The notes under the pieces were generated by a model. The model made no database searches, was not told the DNA's origin, and saw only the letters and a list, made by a program, of their open reading frames with translations. From the NCBI GenBank assembly GCA_030524285.1, contig JAUNGQ010000001.1, positions 124,001-188,000 on the forward strand: a stretch of DNA of 64,000 nt. Reading direction: 5' to 3'. Numbering within the stretch: the first letter of the stretch is position 1; each line of letters opens with the position of its first letter. Source of the DNA: Eubacteriales bacterium. GTDB lineage: Bacteria; Bacillota; Clostridia; Oscillospirales; Butyricicoccaceae. The translations under genes and the position numbers were made by a program. This document shows, in pieces, positions 26,969-40,113 of this stretch.

Positions 26969-29900
26969 ATGGCAAATGAAGCAACCATCAATGGCGTACA
27001 TGTTCATGACGTACAGTATGGACGTACCACCAGAAAGAGCTTTGCCAGAATACCGGATGTTCTGGAAATGCCGAACCTCATCGAGGTGCAGAAAAAATCA
27101 TATCAGTGGTTCCTGACAGACGGTCTGCGCGAGGTCTTTGATGATGTCGCATGTATCACCGACTATACCGGCAATCTGGAGCTGTCCTTTATCGATTACA
27201 AGCTGGATGATGAGCCGAAGTACAGTGTAGAGGAGTGCAAGGCACGCGATGCAACATATGCATGCCCGCTGCGCGTTCGTATGCGTCTGCGCTACAAGGA
27301 AACCGGTGAGATTAAGGAACAGGAGCTGTTCATGGGCGATTTCCCGCGCATGACCGATTCCGGCACCTTCATTATCAACGGTGCAGAACGTGTTATTGTA
27401 TCCCAGATCGTCCGTTCTCCGGGCGTTTACTATGGCATGACGCTGGACAAGACCGACAAGCCGCTGCTGTCTGCCACCGTGATCCCGTACCGCGGTGCAT
27501 GGCTGGAATATGAGACAGACAGCAATGATGTTTTCTATGTCCGCATCGATAAAAACAGAAAAATCCCGATTACCTCCTTCATCCGTGCCATCGGCGTGGA
27601 AACCGATGCTGAGATTATTGAGATGTTCGGTGAAGACGAGCGCATTCTGGCAACCCTCGACAAGGACCCGTCCAAGACTGTTGAGGAAGCGCTCATTGAA
27701 ATTTACAAAAAGCTCCGCCCGGGCGAACCGCCTACGGTGGATTCCGCACGCAGCCTGCTCAATGCACTGTTCTTCGATACCCGTCGATATGACATTTCCG
27801 CAGTAGGCCGCTATAAGTACAACAAGAAGCTGAATATTGCACGCCGTCTGGTAGGCCATAAGATTTGCGAGACCATTACCGATCCGATGACCGGCGAGGT
27901 GCTGGCAGAGGAAGGCGATGTATGCACGCGCGAGCAGGCAAACAGGATTGCAAGCCGCGGCGTACACGGCACCGTCATTGAGGCAAATGACGGCACCCAT
28001 GTCAAGGTGTTCGGCAATGGCATGGTTGACATGAAGGATTTCGTTTCCTTTAACCCGCAGAAAACGTGCGGTATCAAGGAAAAGGTTCGTTTCGTTGTTC
28101 TGCGTGATCTGCTGGAAAAGGCAGAGGAAGAGGGCAAGACGGAGGACGAGCTGATTGACGACATCAAGGCTGCAAAGGACGATCTGGTCCCGAAGCATAT
28201 TATCGTGGATGATATGCTGGCATCCATCTGCTACCTGCTGGGTCTGGGCCATGATATCGGTACCACCGATGACATTGACCATCTGGGCAACCGCCGCCTG
28301 CGTTGTGTTGGCGAGCTGCTGCAAAACCAGTTCCGCATCGGCTTCTCCCGTATGGAGCGTGTCATCCGCGAGCGTATGACGATTCAGGATCTGGATATCG
28401 TTACCCCGCAGTCCCTGATTAACATCCGTCCGGTAACCGCAGCGATCAAGGAATTCTTTGGTTCTTCTCCGCTGTCCCAGTTCATGGACCAGAACAACCC
28501 ACTGTCTGAACTGACGCATAAGCGCCGTATGTCTGCGCTGGGTCCTGGCGGTCTGTCCCGTGACCGTGCATCCTTTGAAGTGCGAGACGTACACTACAGC
28601 CATTACGGACGTATGTGCCCGATTGAGACACCAGAAGGTCCGAACATCGGCCTGATCTCCTATCTGGCAACCTATGCGCGTATCAATGATTTCGGCTTTG
28701 TTGAAGCGCCGTACCGTTTTATCGACAAGAAAACTGGACGTGTGCTGGATGAAGTGCATTATATGACCGCAGATGTCGAGGATGAATATACCATTTGTCA
28801 GGCATATGAGCCGCTGGATGAAAACGGCTGTCTGGCAAATCAGCGTATTACCTGCCGTTGCCGTGAAGAAATCGTCGAGGTTGACCGTCAGGATGTTGAC
28901 CTGATGGACGTATCCCCGCGTATGATGGTATCGGTTGCAACGGCAATGATTCCGTTCCTGGAGCACGATGACGCAAACCGTGCGCTGATGGGCGCGAACA
29001 TGCAGCGTCAGGCAGTGCCGCTGCTCAAGACCGAATCCCCGGCTGTCGGCACCGGTATGGAATACAAGGCATGTGTTGACTCCGGCATTGTTCCGCTGGC
29101 TGAGGGCGACGGTACCGTTACCCGTGTTACGGCACGTGAGGTTGTTGTCAACTATGATACGATGGGTGAAAAGACCTATCACCTGACCAAGTTCCTGCGT
29201 TCCAACCAGTCTACCTGTATCAACCAGCGTCCGATTGTCAATCTGGGCGAGCGCGTGAAGAAGGGCGATGTACTGGCTGACGGCCCGGCTACCTGCAATG
29301 GCGAGGTTGCATTGGGTAAAAATGCCCTCATTGGCTTCATGACCTGGGAAGGCTATAACTACGAGGATGCTGTACTGCTGAACGAGCGTCTGGTTCGTGA
29401 TGACGTATACACCTCTATCCACATTGAAGAATATGAATCCGAATCCCGCGATACCAAGCTGGGACCGGAGGAAATTACCCGCGATATTCCGAACGTCGGC
29501 GAGGACGCACTGCGTGATTTGGACGAGCGCGGCATCATCCGTATTGGCGCTGAGGTTCATTCCGGTGATATTCTGGTTGGTAAGGTTACCCCGAAGGGTG
29601 AGACGGAACTGACCGCAGAAGAACGCCTGCTGCGTGCGATCTTCGGCGAGAAGGCGCGTGAAGTGCGTGATACCTCCCTGCGTGCACCGCACGGCGAGGC
29701 TGGTATCGTTGTGGACGTCAAGGTATTTACCCGTGAGGCTGGCGACGACATGTCTCCTGGTGTCAACATGACGGTCCGTGTTTATATTGCACAGAAGAGA
29801 AAGATTTCCGTAGGTGACAAGATGGCAGGCCGTCACGGCAACAAGGGTGTCGTTTCCCGCATCCTGCCGCAGGAGGATATGCCGTTCCTGGAGGATGGCA

Positions 29901-30727
29901 CACCGCTGGATATCGTTTTGAACCCGCTGGGCGTACCGTCCCGAATGAATATCGGACAGGTGCTGGAGGTGCATCTGGGCTATGCTGCTATGAGCATGGG
30001 CTGGAAGATTGCAACACCGGTATTTGACGGCGCAGACGAACAGGACATCGCTGATGCACTGAAGGCTGCCGGCAAGAACCCGAACGGTAAGTCTGTACTG
30101 TATGATGGACGTACCGGCGAGAAATTTGACAACGAAGTAACCGTTGGCTATATGTACTACCTCAAGCTGCATCATCTGGTTGATGATAAGATCCATGCAC
30201 GTTCCACCGGCCCGTACTCCCTGGTTACCCAGCAGCCTCTGGGCGGTAAGGCACAGTTCGGCGGTCAGCGTTTCGGTGAGATGGAAGTTTGGGCGCTGGA
30301 GGCATATGGCGCAGCCTATACGCTGCAGGAAATCCTGACTGTCAAGTCTGACGATATCGTAGGCCGTGTCAAGACCTATGAAGCAATTGTCAAGGGCCAT
30401 AACATTCCGGCAGCAGGCATTCCGGAATCCTTTAAGGTTCTGATTAAGGAATTACAGTCCCTGTGTCTGGATATTCGTGTGCTGGATGAAGCCGGTGAGG
30501 AAATCATCCTGTCCGATGACGATGATGAAACTACCAACTTCAATCAGGTAGAGCGTGAGAACCGCTCCAACGCAACAGAGGCTGAATTTGAAGCCGCTGG
30601 CTTTGGCGTTTCCGATGTAGAAGACGGTGACCATCCGCTGATGGAGGATGAATCCATGGAAGCTGACGATCTGTTTGATGACAGCGATGATATTGATGAT
30701 TTCTATGACGGCGAGATGGAGGAGTAA
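26969..30727 (+). CDS. rpoB: RNA polymerase subunit beta
   Basis: The 1252-residue core enzyme subunit. The rifampicin-binding cluster [18 protein letters not shown] with downstream SALGPGG has no resistance-type substitution at the D516, H526 or S531 positions. The active-site region [10 protein letters not shown] and the [21 protein letters not shown] motif are intact. The C-terminus has an acidic extension rich in Asp/Glu. GGAGTGATGGGA lies before the ATG. rplKAJL does not precede it here. Confidence 0.98.
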   Translation: MANEATINGVHVHDVQYGRTTRKSFARIPDVLEMPNLIEVQKKSYQWFLTDGLREVFDDVACITDYTGNLELSFIDYKLDDEPKYSVEECKARDATYACPLRVRMRLRYKETGEIKEQELFMGDFPRMTDSGTFIINGAERVIVSQIVRSPGVYYGMTLDKTDKPLLSATVIPYRGAWLEYETDSNDVFYVRIDKNRKIPITSFIRAIGVETDAEIIEMFGEDERILATLDKDPSKTVEEALIEIYKKLRPGEPPTVDSARSLLNALFFDTRRYDISAVGRYKYNKKLNIARRLVGHKICETITDPMTGEVLAEEGDVCTREQANRIASRGVHGTVIEANDGTHVKVFGNGMVDMKDFVSFNPQKTCGIKEKVRFVVLRDLLEKAEEEGKTEDELIDDIKAAKDDLVPKHIIVDDMLASICYLLGLGHDIGTTDDIDHLGNRRLRCVGELLQNQFRIGFSRMERVIRERMTIQDLDIVTPQSLINIRPVTAAIKEFFGSSPLSQFMDQNNPLSELTHKRRMSALGPGGLSRDRASFEVRDVHYSHYGRMCPIETPEGPNIGLISYLATYARINDFGFVEAPYRFIDKKTGRVLDEVHYMTADVEDEYTICQAYEPLDENGCLANQRITCRCREEIVEVDRQDVDLMDVSPRMMVSVATAMIPFLEHDDANRALMGANMQRQAVPLLKTESPAVGTGMEYKACVDSGIVPLAEGDGTVTRVTAREVVVNYDTMGEKTYHLTKFLRSNQSTCINQRPIVNLGERVKKGDVLADGPATCNGEVALGKNALIGFMTWEGYNYEDAVLLNERLVRDDVYTSIHIEEYESESRDTKLGPEEITRDIPNVGEDALRDLDERGIIRIGAEVHSGDILVGKVTPKGETELTAEERLLRAIFGEKAREVRDTSLRAPHGEAGIVVDVKVFTREAGDDMSPGVNMTVRVYIAQKRKISVGDKMAGRHGNKGVVSRILPQEDMPFLEDGTPLDIVLNPLGVPSRMNIGQVLEVHLGYAAMSMGWKIATPVFDGADEQDIADALKAAGKNPNGKSVLYDGRTGEKFDNEVTVGYMYYLKLHHLVDDKIHARSTGPYSLVTQQPLGGKAQFGGQRFGEMEVWALEAYGAAYTLQEILTVKSDDIVGRVKTYEAIVKGHNIPAAGIPESFKVLIKELQSLCLDIRVLDEAGEEIILSDDDDETTNFNQVERENRSNATEAEFEAAGFGVSDVEDGDHPLMEDESMEADDLFDDSDDIDDFYDGEMEE

Positions 30728-30729
30728 GC

Positions 30730-34266
<3,537 letters not shown>

Positions 34267-34275
34267 TAAAGTATG

Positions 34276-34311
34276 GAGAGAGATCATGTTGCGGCATGGT
34301 CTCTCTTTTTT
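34276..34311 (+). terminator. terminator of rpoBC
   Basis: GAGAGATCATG/CATGGTCTCTC stem with one G-U pair, 6-nt loop and T6. Confidence 0.88.
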
Positions 34312-34427
34312 CTGATAGGGAAAAAGATTGGTTTTTCTGCATTTTTCGTACAATCTAACAAATGCAAATGTAGCCGGCTTGTGTTATACTGTGACACGGA
34401 AGCCCTTAGAATACGAGGAATAAAATC

Positions 34428-34826
34428 ATGCGGAACGACAGATACTGGAAATACGGCTGTTTTGGTATTGCGGTGATATTATTGCTGTACAGCGTACATA
34501 TTGCACGGCTTGATGCACTGCTGCGCAGATGCTGCAAGAAGACACTTTTTTACAGCTTTTTCGGACAGTATGGACTTTATCTGCTGTTTCTGGTTATGGC
34601 AGCATTCCTGCTGTTTGCTATATGGCAGTGGATTGCCGTGAAGCCGTCCCGCAAGCGGATGCTGCAAACCGGTATTGCAGCAGTCTGTATTTATGCGGCG
34701 CTGGCGCACGGATATCTGCGTTATCATCATAATGTATATATTCATGCGAGCCAATCAGAGCAGAAGCGCTACAACAAGGCTTATGACAAAGGTCTTCTGT
34801 ATGATTTGAAGGGTCTGGTAAAATAA
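34428..34826 (+). CDS. small membrane protein of unknown function
   Basis: The 132-residue protein has three predicted helices (~10-27, ~45-70, ~82-98) and a basic C-terminal tail ending DKGLLYDLKGLVK. I do not recognise a family. ACGAGGAA lies before the ATG. It sits alone between the rpoC terminator and the str cluster, and its codon use resembles its neighbours. Confidence 0.55.
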   Translation: MRNDRYWKYGCFGIAVILLLYSVHIARLDALLRRCCKKTLFYSFFGQYGLYLLFLVMAAFLLFAIWQWIAVKPSRKRMLQTGIAAVCIYAALAHGYLRYHHNVYIHASQSEQKRYNKAYDKGLLYDLKGLVK

Positions 34827-34948
34827 CCATGTGCAGGACCGGAAGCTGCCGCCTGCAAACGGCTGAGAAGAAAAAACGTATGTAACACAGAGATTTTTTT
34901 CCTGTTTGTACAAAATTATGTATAAAACCCGTGAAAACGGATATCCTG

Positions 34949-35038
34949 TATAATGCTTTGTAAAAACGAAGAAAAAAAGATTGACAGGAGGAAGTTTATC
35001 ATGTAAAATAAACGGGTATGCAATAAGGAGGTATTTCT
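34949..35038 (+). promoter_or_regulatory. leader of the str cluster with an AUG-UAA start-stop frame
   Basis: TATAAT at 34949-34954 (no clear -35) is followed by AGGAGG (34986-34991) and, 9 bp later, ATG immediately followed by TAA (35001-35006). A second minimal frame, ATG-CAA-TAA, lies at 35018-35026; its stop overlaps the AGGAGG of the next gene. A ribosome would be expected to bind and stop at once. Confidence 0.45.
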
Positions 35039-35281
35039 ATGCTCTCACAGCTGGCTTCGTCGGCAAAGGTTGTCGGCGTAAAGCAGTCCAAAAAAGTCAT
35101 CCGTGAAGGCGGTGCAAAATCAGTATTCATTGCTGCGGACGCAGAGCGTCGGATTACCGGACCGATTTACGAATTGTGTGAACAACACAATATTGAGGTG
35201 ACAGAGGTTCCTTCGATGAAGGAGCTTGGCGGCGCAGTCGGCATCGCAGTCGGCGCGGCTGTTGTCACAATCCTCGCTTGA
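35039..35281 (+). CDS. L7Ae-family ribosome-associated protein
   Basis: The 80-residue protein matches the bacterial YbxF/L7Ae-like proteins that bind kink-turn RNA, with GAKSVFIAADAERR and the ligand helix VPSMKELGGAVG. Its place between rpoC and rpsL is conserved in Firmicutes. AAGGAGG lies 7 bases before the ATG. Confidence 0.88.
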   Translation: MLSQLASSAKVVGVKQSKKVIREGGAKSVFIAADAERRITGPIYELCEQHNIEVTEVPSMKELGGAVGIAVGAAVVTILA

Positions 35282-35305
35282 TTTTAACGGGACAAGCATT
35301 TCCCG

Positions 35306-35878
35306 CTGAAATAAATCTATTCAATCTTTTGAAGGAGGTGCAAGTTAAATGCCAACCTTTAACCAGCTTGTACGCAAGGGCAGAAAGGAAACAGAATATA
35401 AGTCCACTGCTCCGGCTCTGCAGGTAGGCCTGAACTCTCTGAAGAAGAAGGCAACCAGCCAGCCGTCCCCGCAGAAGAGAGGCGTCTGCACAACTGTCAA
35501 GACCATGACACCGAAGAAGCCGAACTCTGCACTGCGTAAGGTCGCTCGTGTTAAGCTGACCAATGGTATGGAAGTATCCGCTTATATTCCGGGCATCGGC
35601 CATAACCTGCAGGAGCACTCTGTAGTAATGGTACGTGGCGGTCGTGTAAAGGATCTTCCAGGTGTTCGTTACCACATCATCCGCGGCTCTCTGGATACTC
35701 AGGGTGTTGCAAACCGTCATCAGGCTCGTTCCAAGTACGGCGCAAAGCGTCCGAAGCCGGGCAAGTAAGTCTGTATTTTTCAACCCACATCAACCCGTGC
35801 GTTTGACTTGAACACAGAAACTCAAGCAAAGCAGAAAAAAAGCTTTGTCCTGAGCGCGTTTGAATAGATTTATTTCAG
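35306..35878. repeat. perfect 19-bp inverted repeat enclosing rpsL
   Basis: The left arm at 35306-35324 is CTGAAATAAATCTATTCAA and the right arm at 35860-35878 is its exact reverse complement. Flanking bases do not pair, so the match is exactly 19 bp. The arms lie in the untranslated regions on either side of rpsL, which is wholly enclosed (span 573 bp). A small CGGGA/TCCCG hairpin (35288-35305) abuts the left arm. In RNA the arms could form a long-range duplex. Confidence 0.85.
35349..35768 (+). CDS. rpsL: 30S ribosomal protein S12
   Basis: The 139-residue decoding-site protein has wild-type-looking [14 protein letters not shown] and [25 protein letters not shown] segments, with no obvious streptomycin-resistance change. 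AAGGAGGTG lies 8-9 bases before the ATG, seven bases after the left arm of the inverted repeat. Confidence 0.98.
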   Translation: MPTFNQLVRKGRKETEYKSTAPALQVGLNSLKKKATSQPSPQKRGVCTTVKTMTPKKPNSALRKVARVKLTNGMEVSAYIPGIGHNLQEHSVVMVRGGRVKDLPGVRYHIIRGSLDTQGVANRHQARSKYGAKRPKPGK

Positions 35879-35962
35879 ACACCTCGGACAGGCGATGACA
35901 AAAGTCAGGGGTGGCTTTTGAAGTACCTATGAAATCATTTTTTTGTGAAGGAGGGAAGTATC
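35769..35962 (+). promoter_or_regulatory. rpsL-rpsG intergenic region with several small stems
   Basis: The 194-bp gap is long for this operon. It holds weak stems CTTGA/TCAAG (35807-35826), CAAAGC/GCTTTG (35827-35847), the right arm of the 19-bp repeat, and CAAAAG/CTTTTG (35899-35920). None is a convincing terminator. S7-dependent regulation or RNA processing is possible. Confidence 0.35.
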
Positions 35963-36433
35963 GTGCCAAGAAGAGGTTTTGTTCCCAAGAGAGAGGTTCT
36001 TGCAGATCCGCTCTATGGTTCCCAGCTTGTTACCAAGCTGATTAACTCGATCATGCTCGATGGTAAAAAGGGCGTAGCTCAGAAGGTTGTTTACGGTGCT
36101 TTTGACATCGTGAAGGAGAAGACTGGCCGCGATCCGTTAGAAGTATTTACCGAGGCTATGGACAACATCATGCCGTCTCTGGAGGTTAAGGCTCGCCGTG
36201 TAGGCGGCGCTACCTACCAGGTTCCGATGGAAGTTCGTCCGGAGAGACGTCAGACTCTGGGTCTGCGTTGGATCACCAAGTATTCCCGCGCTCGTTCCGA
36301 GAGAACGATGGCTGAGAGACTGGCTGGCGAAATCATGGATGCTGTGAACAATCTGGGCGGCGCTGTTAAGAAGCGTGAAGATACCCATAAGATGGCAGAG
36401 GCTAACAAGGCATTTGCTCATTACAGATACTAA
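35963..36433 (+). CDS. rpsG: 30S ribosomal protein S7
   Basis: The 156-residue 16S rRNA-binding assembly protein begins [20 protein letters not shown]. The start is GTG, preceded by GAAGGAGGG; an in-frame ATG six codons upstream overlaps that site and would add non-family residues. Length matches the family. Confidence 0.97.
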   Translation: MPRRGFVPKREVLADPLYGSQLVTKLINSIMLDGKKGVAQKVVYGAFDIVKEKTGRDPLEVFTEAMDNIMPSLEVKARRVGGATYQVPMEVRPERRQTLGLRWITKYSRARSERTMAERLAGEIMDAVNNLGGAVKKREDTHKMAEANKAFAHYRY

Positions 36434-36466
36434 TTTCTGAGGGTAACTTTACGAAAGGAGATTAAC

Positions 36467-38551
36467 ATGCCAAGAGAGTTTACACTGGAAAAAACAAGAA
36501 ATATTGGTATTATGGCGCACATCGACGCTGGTAAGACGACCACCACAGAGCGTATTCTGTATTACACCGGACGTACGCACAAGATTGGTGAGACGCACGA
36601 AGGCGCATCCGTCATGGACTGGATGGCGCAGGAAAAAGAGCGCGGTATTACCATTACTTCTGCTGCTACCACCTGTAAGTGGAAGGAGCATAGAATCAAT
36701 ATCATCGACACCCCGGGCCACGTTGACTTTACCGTAGAAGTACAGCGTTCCCTGCGTGTCCTTGACGGCTCCGTTTGCGTATTCTGCGCAAAGGGCGGCG
36801 TTGAACCGCAGTCTGAAACGGTATGGCATCAGGCAGACGATTATAAGGTTCCGCGTATGGCATTCGTCAACAAGATGGATATCATGGGCGCTAACTTCTA
36901 TAACGTTGTCCAGATGATGAAGGATCGCCTGAAGTGCGTTCCGGTTCCGATTCAGTTGCCGATCGGCGCTGAAAGCGAATTCGTTGGTATCATCGACCTG
37001 ATGACCATGCGCGCAGAGGTTTATTATGATGACCTCGGCAAGGATATCCGCGATGAGGATATTCCGGCTGACATGCTGGAGAAGGCGCAGCAGTACCATG
37101 ATGAAATGGTAGAGCTGATCTGCGATACCGATGAAGAGCTGATGATGATGTACCTGGAGGGCGAAGAGATTCCGGTAGAGGATCTGAAAAAAGCGCTGCG
37201 TCAGGCTACCATCGACAACAAGCTGGTTCCGGTACTGTGTGGTACCGCTTACCGCAATAAGGGCGTTCAGATGCTGCTGGATGCTATTATTGATTACATG
37301 CCGGCTCCGGTTGACATCCCGCCGATTAAGGGTGTTAACCCGGATACCGATGAAGAGGATGAGCGTCCGTCTGACGATAACGCACCGTTCTCTGCACTGG
37401 CATTTAAGATTGCTACCGATCCGTTCGTTGGCCGTCTGTCCTTCTTCCGCGTATATTCCGGTACGTTGGATGCCGGTACTTCCGTACTCAATGCAACCAA
37501 GGATAAGCGCGAGAGAATGGGCCGTATCCTGCTGATGCATGCAAACCATCGAGAAGATATCACCAAGGTATACTCCGGCGATATTGCTGCTGCAGTAGGC
37601 TTTAAGAACACGACCACCGGCGATACGCTGTGTGACGAGAAGTATCCGATCATTCTGGAATCCATGAACTTCCCGGATCCGGTTATCCGCGTTGCCATCG
37701 AGCCGAAGACCAAGGCAGGTCAGGAAAAGATGGGTATCGCGCTGGCTAAGCTGGCAGAAGAAGACCCGACCTTTAAGACTTATACCGATGACGAAACCGG
37801 TCAGACCATTATCGCCGGCATGGGCGAGCTGCATCTGGAAATCATCGTTGACCGTCTGCTGCGTGAGTTCAAGGTAGAGGCTAACGTAGGTAAGCCGCAG
37901 GTAGCTTATAAGGAAACCATTCGCCGTAAGGCTGATGTGGAGACCAAGTACGCTCGTCAGTCTGGTGGTAAGGGCCAGTATGGTCATGTTAAGATCATTC
38001 TGGAGCCGAACGAGCCGGGCAAGGGCTACGAGTTTGTCAACGCTGTTGTCGGCGGCGCTATTCCGAAGGAATACATCGAGCCGGTTAATCAGGGTATTCA
38101 GGGTGCAATGCAGAATGGCGTTATGGCTGGCTACCCGGTAGTTGACTGCAAGGTTACTCTGTATGATGGATCCTATCATGAAGTCGACTCCTCTGAAATG
38201 GCATTTAAGATTGCCGGTTCTATGGCATTCAAGGAGGCTATGAAGAAGGCTGATCCGGTTCTGACCGAGCCGATCATGCAGGTTGACGTTATGGTTCCGG
38301 AGGAGTATATGGGCGACGTTATCGGCGACCTGAACTCCCGTCGTGGCCAGATTCAGGGTATGGAGCCGCGTGGCGCTGTACAGGCAATTTCCGCAGCAGT
38401 TCCGCTGTCTGAAATGTTTGGTTACGCTACCGACCTGCGTTCCCGTTCTCAGGGCCGTGGCCAGTACGTTATGCAGCCGAGCCACTATGCTGAAATCCCG
38501 AAGAGCATTGCCGATAAGATTATTGCAACCCGCAATAAGACACAGGGCTAA
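36467..38551 (+). CDS. fusA: elongation factor G
   Basis: The 694-residue translocase GTPase has G1 [16 protein letters not shown]2/switch [12 protein letters not shown]3 DTPGHVDF and G4 NKMD, then the usual domains II-V. AAAGGAG precedes the ATG, 33 bp after rpsG. Confidence 0.98.
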   Translation: MPREFTLEKTRNIGIMAHIDAGKTTTTERILYYTGRTHKIGETHEGASVMDWMAQEKERGITITSAATTCKWKEHRINIIDTPGHVDFTVEVQRSLRVLDGSVCVFCAKGGVEPQSETVWHQADDYKVPRMAFVNKMDIMGANFYNVVQMMKDRLKCVPVPIQLPIGAESEFVGIIDLMTMRAEVYYDDLGKDIRDEDIPADMLEKAQQYHDEMVELICDTDEELMMMYLEGEEIPVEDLKKALRQATIDNKLVPVLCGTAYRNKGVQMLLDAIIDYMPAPVDIPPIKGVNPDTDEEDERPSDDNAPFSALAFKIATDPFVGRLSFFRVYSGTLDAGTSVLNATKDKRERMGRILLMHANHREDITKVYSGDIAAAVGFKNTTTGDTLCDEKYPIILESMNFPDPVIRVAIEPKTKAGQEKMGIALAKLAEEDPTFKTYTDDETGQTIIAGMGELHLEIIVDRLLREFKVEANVGKPQVAYKETIRRKADVETKYARQSGGKGQYGHVKIILEPNEPGKGYEFVNAVVGGAIPKEYIEPVNQGIQGAMQNGVMAGYPVVDCKVTLYDGSYHEVDSSEMAFKIAGSMAFKEAMKKADPVLTEPIMQVDVMVPEEYMGDVIGDLNSRRGQIQGMEPRGAVQAISAAVPLSEMFGYATDLRSRSQGRGQYVMQPSHYAEIPKSIADKIIATRNKTQG

Positions 38552-38576
38552 TCTGCAAATTATAAATGAAATACGA

Positions 38577-38608
38577 CAGGCTCCCTTCTGGATACGGGAG
38601 GGAGCCTG
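38577..38608 (+). terminator. fusA-tuf intergenic hairpin
   Basis: CAGGCTCCCT/AGGGAGCCTG 10-bp stem with a 12-nt loop. No T-run follows, so it may only partly terminate or may stabilise the fusA mRNA end. Confidence 0.5.
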
Positions 38609-38655
38609 CTGAAAAAATTCCGTTGTATTTCCCGGCGGAATCTATCAGGTTATGC

Positions 38656-38684
38656 TTGCAATTTTGTATGCATTATTATAAAAT
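38656..38684 (+). promoter_or_regulatory. probable tuf promoter
   Basis: TTGCAA, 17 bp and TAAAAT, 50 bp upstream of the tuf start codon. It suggests tuf can be transcribed apart from fusA. Confidence 0.5.
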
Positions 38685-38733
38685 AAAGTCTGTAAATGAC
38701 TGTGTTGTTATTATATGAAGGAGGATACCAACA

Positions 38734-39936
38734 ATGGCAAAGGAAAAGTACGTAAGAGACCTGCCTCATGTTAACATTGGTACGATCGGCCACGTTGACC
38801 ATGGCAAGACCACCCTTACCGCTGCAATCACCAAGGTACTGGCTATGCAGGGCCAGGCTGAGGTTCAGAAGTATGATGAAATCGACAAGGCTCCGGAAGA
38901 GAAGGAGCGCGGCATCACTATCAACACCGCACACGTAGAGTACAAGACCAAGAACCGTCACTACGCACACGTTGACTGCCCGGGCCATGCTGACTATGTA
39001 AAGAACATGATCACCGGCGCTGCTCAGATGGACGGCGCAATCCTGGTAGTATCTTCTGCTGACGGCCCGATGCCGCAGACTCGTGAGCATATCCTGCTGG
39101 CTCGTCAGGTAGGCGTACCGTACATCGTTGTTTTCATGAACAAGGTTGATCAGGTAGATGACGAGGAGCTGCTGGATCTGGTAGAGATGGAAATCCGTGA
39201 GCTGCTGTCTGACTACGAGTTCCCGGGCGATGACATCCCGATTATCCGTGGTACCGCTCTGGGCGTTCTGGAGTGCGATTCCGAAGATCCGTCTGCACCG
39301 GAATACGAGTGCATCCGTGAACTGATGGACGCTGTTGACGAATACATTCCGACTCCGGAGCGTAAGGCTGACCAGCCGTTCCTGATGCCGGTCGAGGACG
39401 TATTCTCTATCACCGGTCGTGGTACCGTAGCTACCGGTCGTGTAGAGCGTGGCCAGGTTAAGATGGGCGAGGAAGTTGAAATCGTTGGTCTGATGGATGC
39501 TCCGCGCAAGACCGTTGTAACCGGTATCGAAATGTTCCGCAAGCTGCTGGATTACGCTGAAGCTGGCGACAACATCGGCACCCTGCTGCGTGGTATTCAG
39601 AAGAACGAGGTAGAGCGTGGCCAGGTTATCGCTAAGCCGGGCTCCATCCATCCGCATACCAAGTTCAAGGGTCAGGTATACGTTCTGAAGAAGGAAGAAG
39701 GCGGCCGCCATACTCCGTTCTTCAACAACTACCGTCCGCAGTTCTACTTCCGTACCACCGACGTTACTGGTGTTATCTCCCTGCCGGAAGGCACTGAGAT
39801 GTGCATGCCGGGCGATAACGTTGATATGGACGTAGCTCTGATCACCCCGATCGCTATCGAGAAGGGCCTGCGTTTCGCTATCCGTGAGGGTGGCCGTACC
39901 GTTGGTTCTGGCGTTGTTACCGAGATCTACGAATAA
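38734..39936 (+). CDS. tuf: elongation factor Tu
   Basis: The 400-residue GTPase delivers aminoacyl-tRNA. It has [31 protein letters not shown] and NKVD. The C-terminal [17 protein letters not shown] keeps the residues known to matter for kirromycin sensitivity. AAGGAGG precedes the ATG. Confidence 0.98.
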   Translation: MAKEKYVRDLPHVNIGTIGHVDHGKTTLTAAITKVLAMQGQAEVQKYDEIDKAPEEKERGITINTAHVEYKTKNRHYAHVDCPGHADYVKNMITGAAQMDGAILVVSSADGPMPQTREHILLARQVGVPYIVVFMNKVDQVDDEELLDLVEMEIRELLSDYEFPGDDIPIIRGTALGVLECDSEDPSAPEYECIRELMDAVDEYIPTPERKADQPFLMPVEDVFSITGRGTVATGRVERGQVKMGEEVEIVGLMDAPRKTVVTGIEMFRKLLDYAEAGDNIGTLLRGIQKNEVERGQVIAKPGSIHPHTKFKGQVYVLKKEEGGRHTPFFNNYRPQFYFRTTDVTGVISLPEGTEMCMPGDNVDMDVALITPIAIEKGLRFAIREGGRTVGSGVVTEIYE

Positions 39937-39973
39937 TTCTGGTTTCAATTGACACTTGATACGTGCATTTTGT

Positions 39974-40005
39974 CCCGTCCGGAAACTCCGGACGGGGCTT
40001 TTTGT
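39974..40005 (+). terminator. terminator of tuf
   Basis: CCCGTCCGGA/TCCGGACGGG 10-bp stem, 3-nt loop, T-run. Confidence 0.9.
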
Positions 40006-40113
40006 TTATCATGGCTTGTCATAACCTGACTTTGGACGGAAACTTTTTCCGTCTTCTTTTTTTGTCCTGCGTCTGGTATACTGGACAAAGAAAAGGAATG
40101 GTGGTGAAGTGAT

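Noticed and set aside
28482-28560. possible rifampicin-resistance change in rpoB
   Set aside because: The MDQNN, LTHKRR and SALGPGG segments all keep the sensitive residues.
27098-30400. 1100-codon open frame on the minus strand opposite rpoB
   Set aside because: It lies wholly within rpoB, in a fixed frame register produced by biased codon use. It has no ribosome binding site and its protein matches nothing.
36449-38485. 678-codon minus-strand frame opposite fusA
   Set aside because: Same shadow effect as opposite rpoB; no start signals.
39880-39936. possible kirromycin-resistance change in EF-Tu (VGSGVV)
   Set aside because: The Ser differs from E. coli at position 385, not at Ala375, which is retained in RFAIREGG; it is ordinary family variation.
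38650-39948. 432-codon minus-strand frame opposite tuf
   Set aside because: Shadow of a highly biased gene; no motifs.
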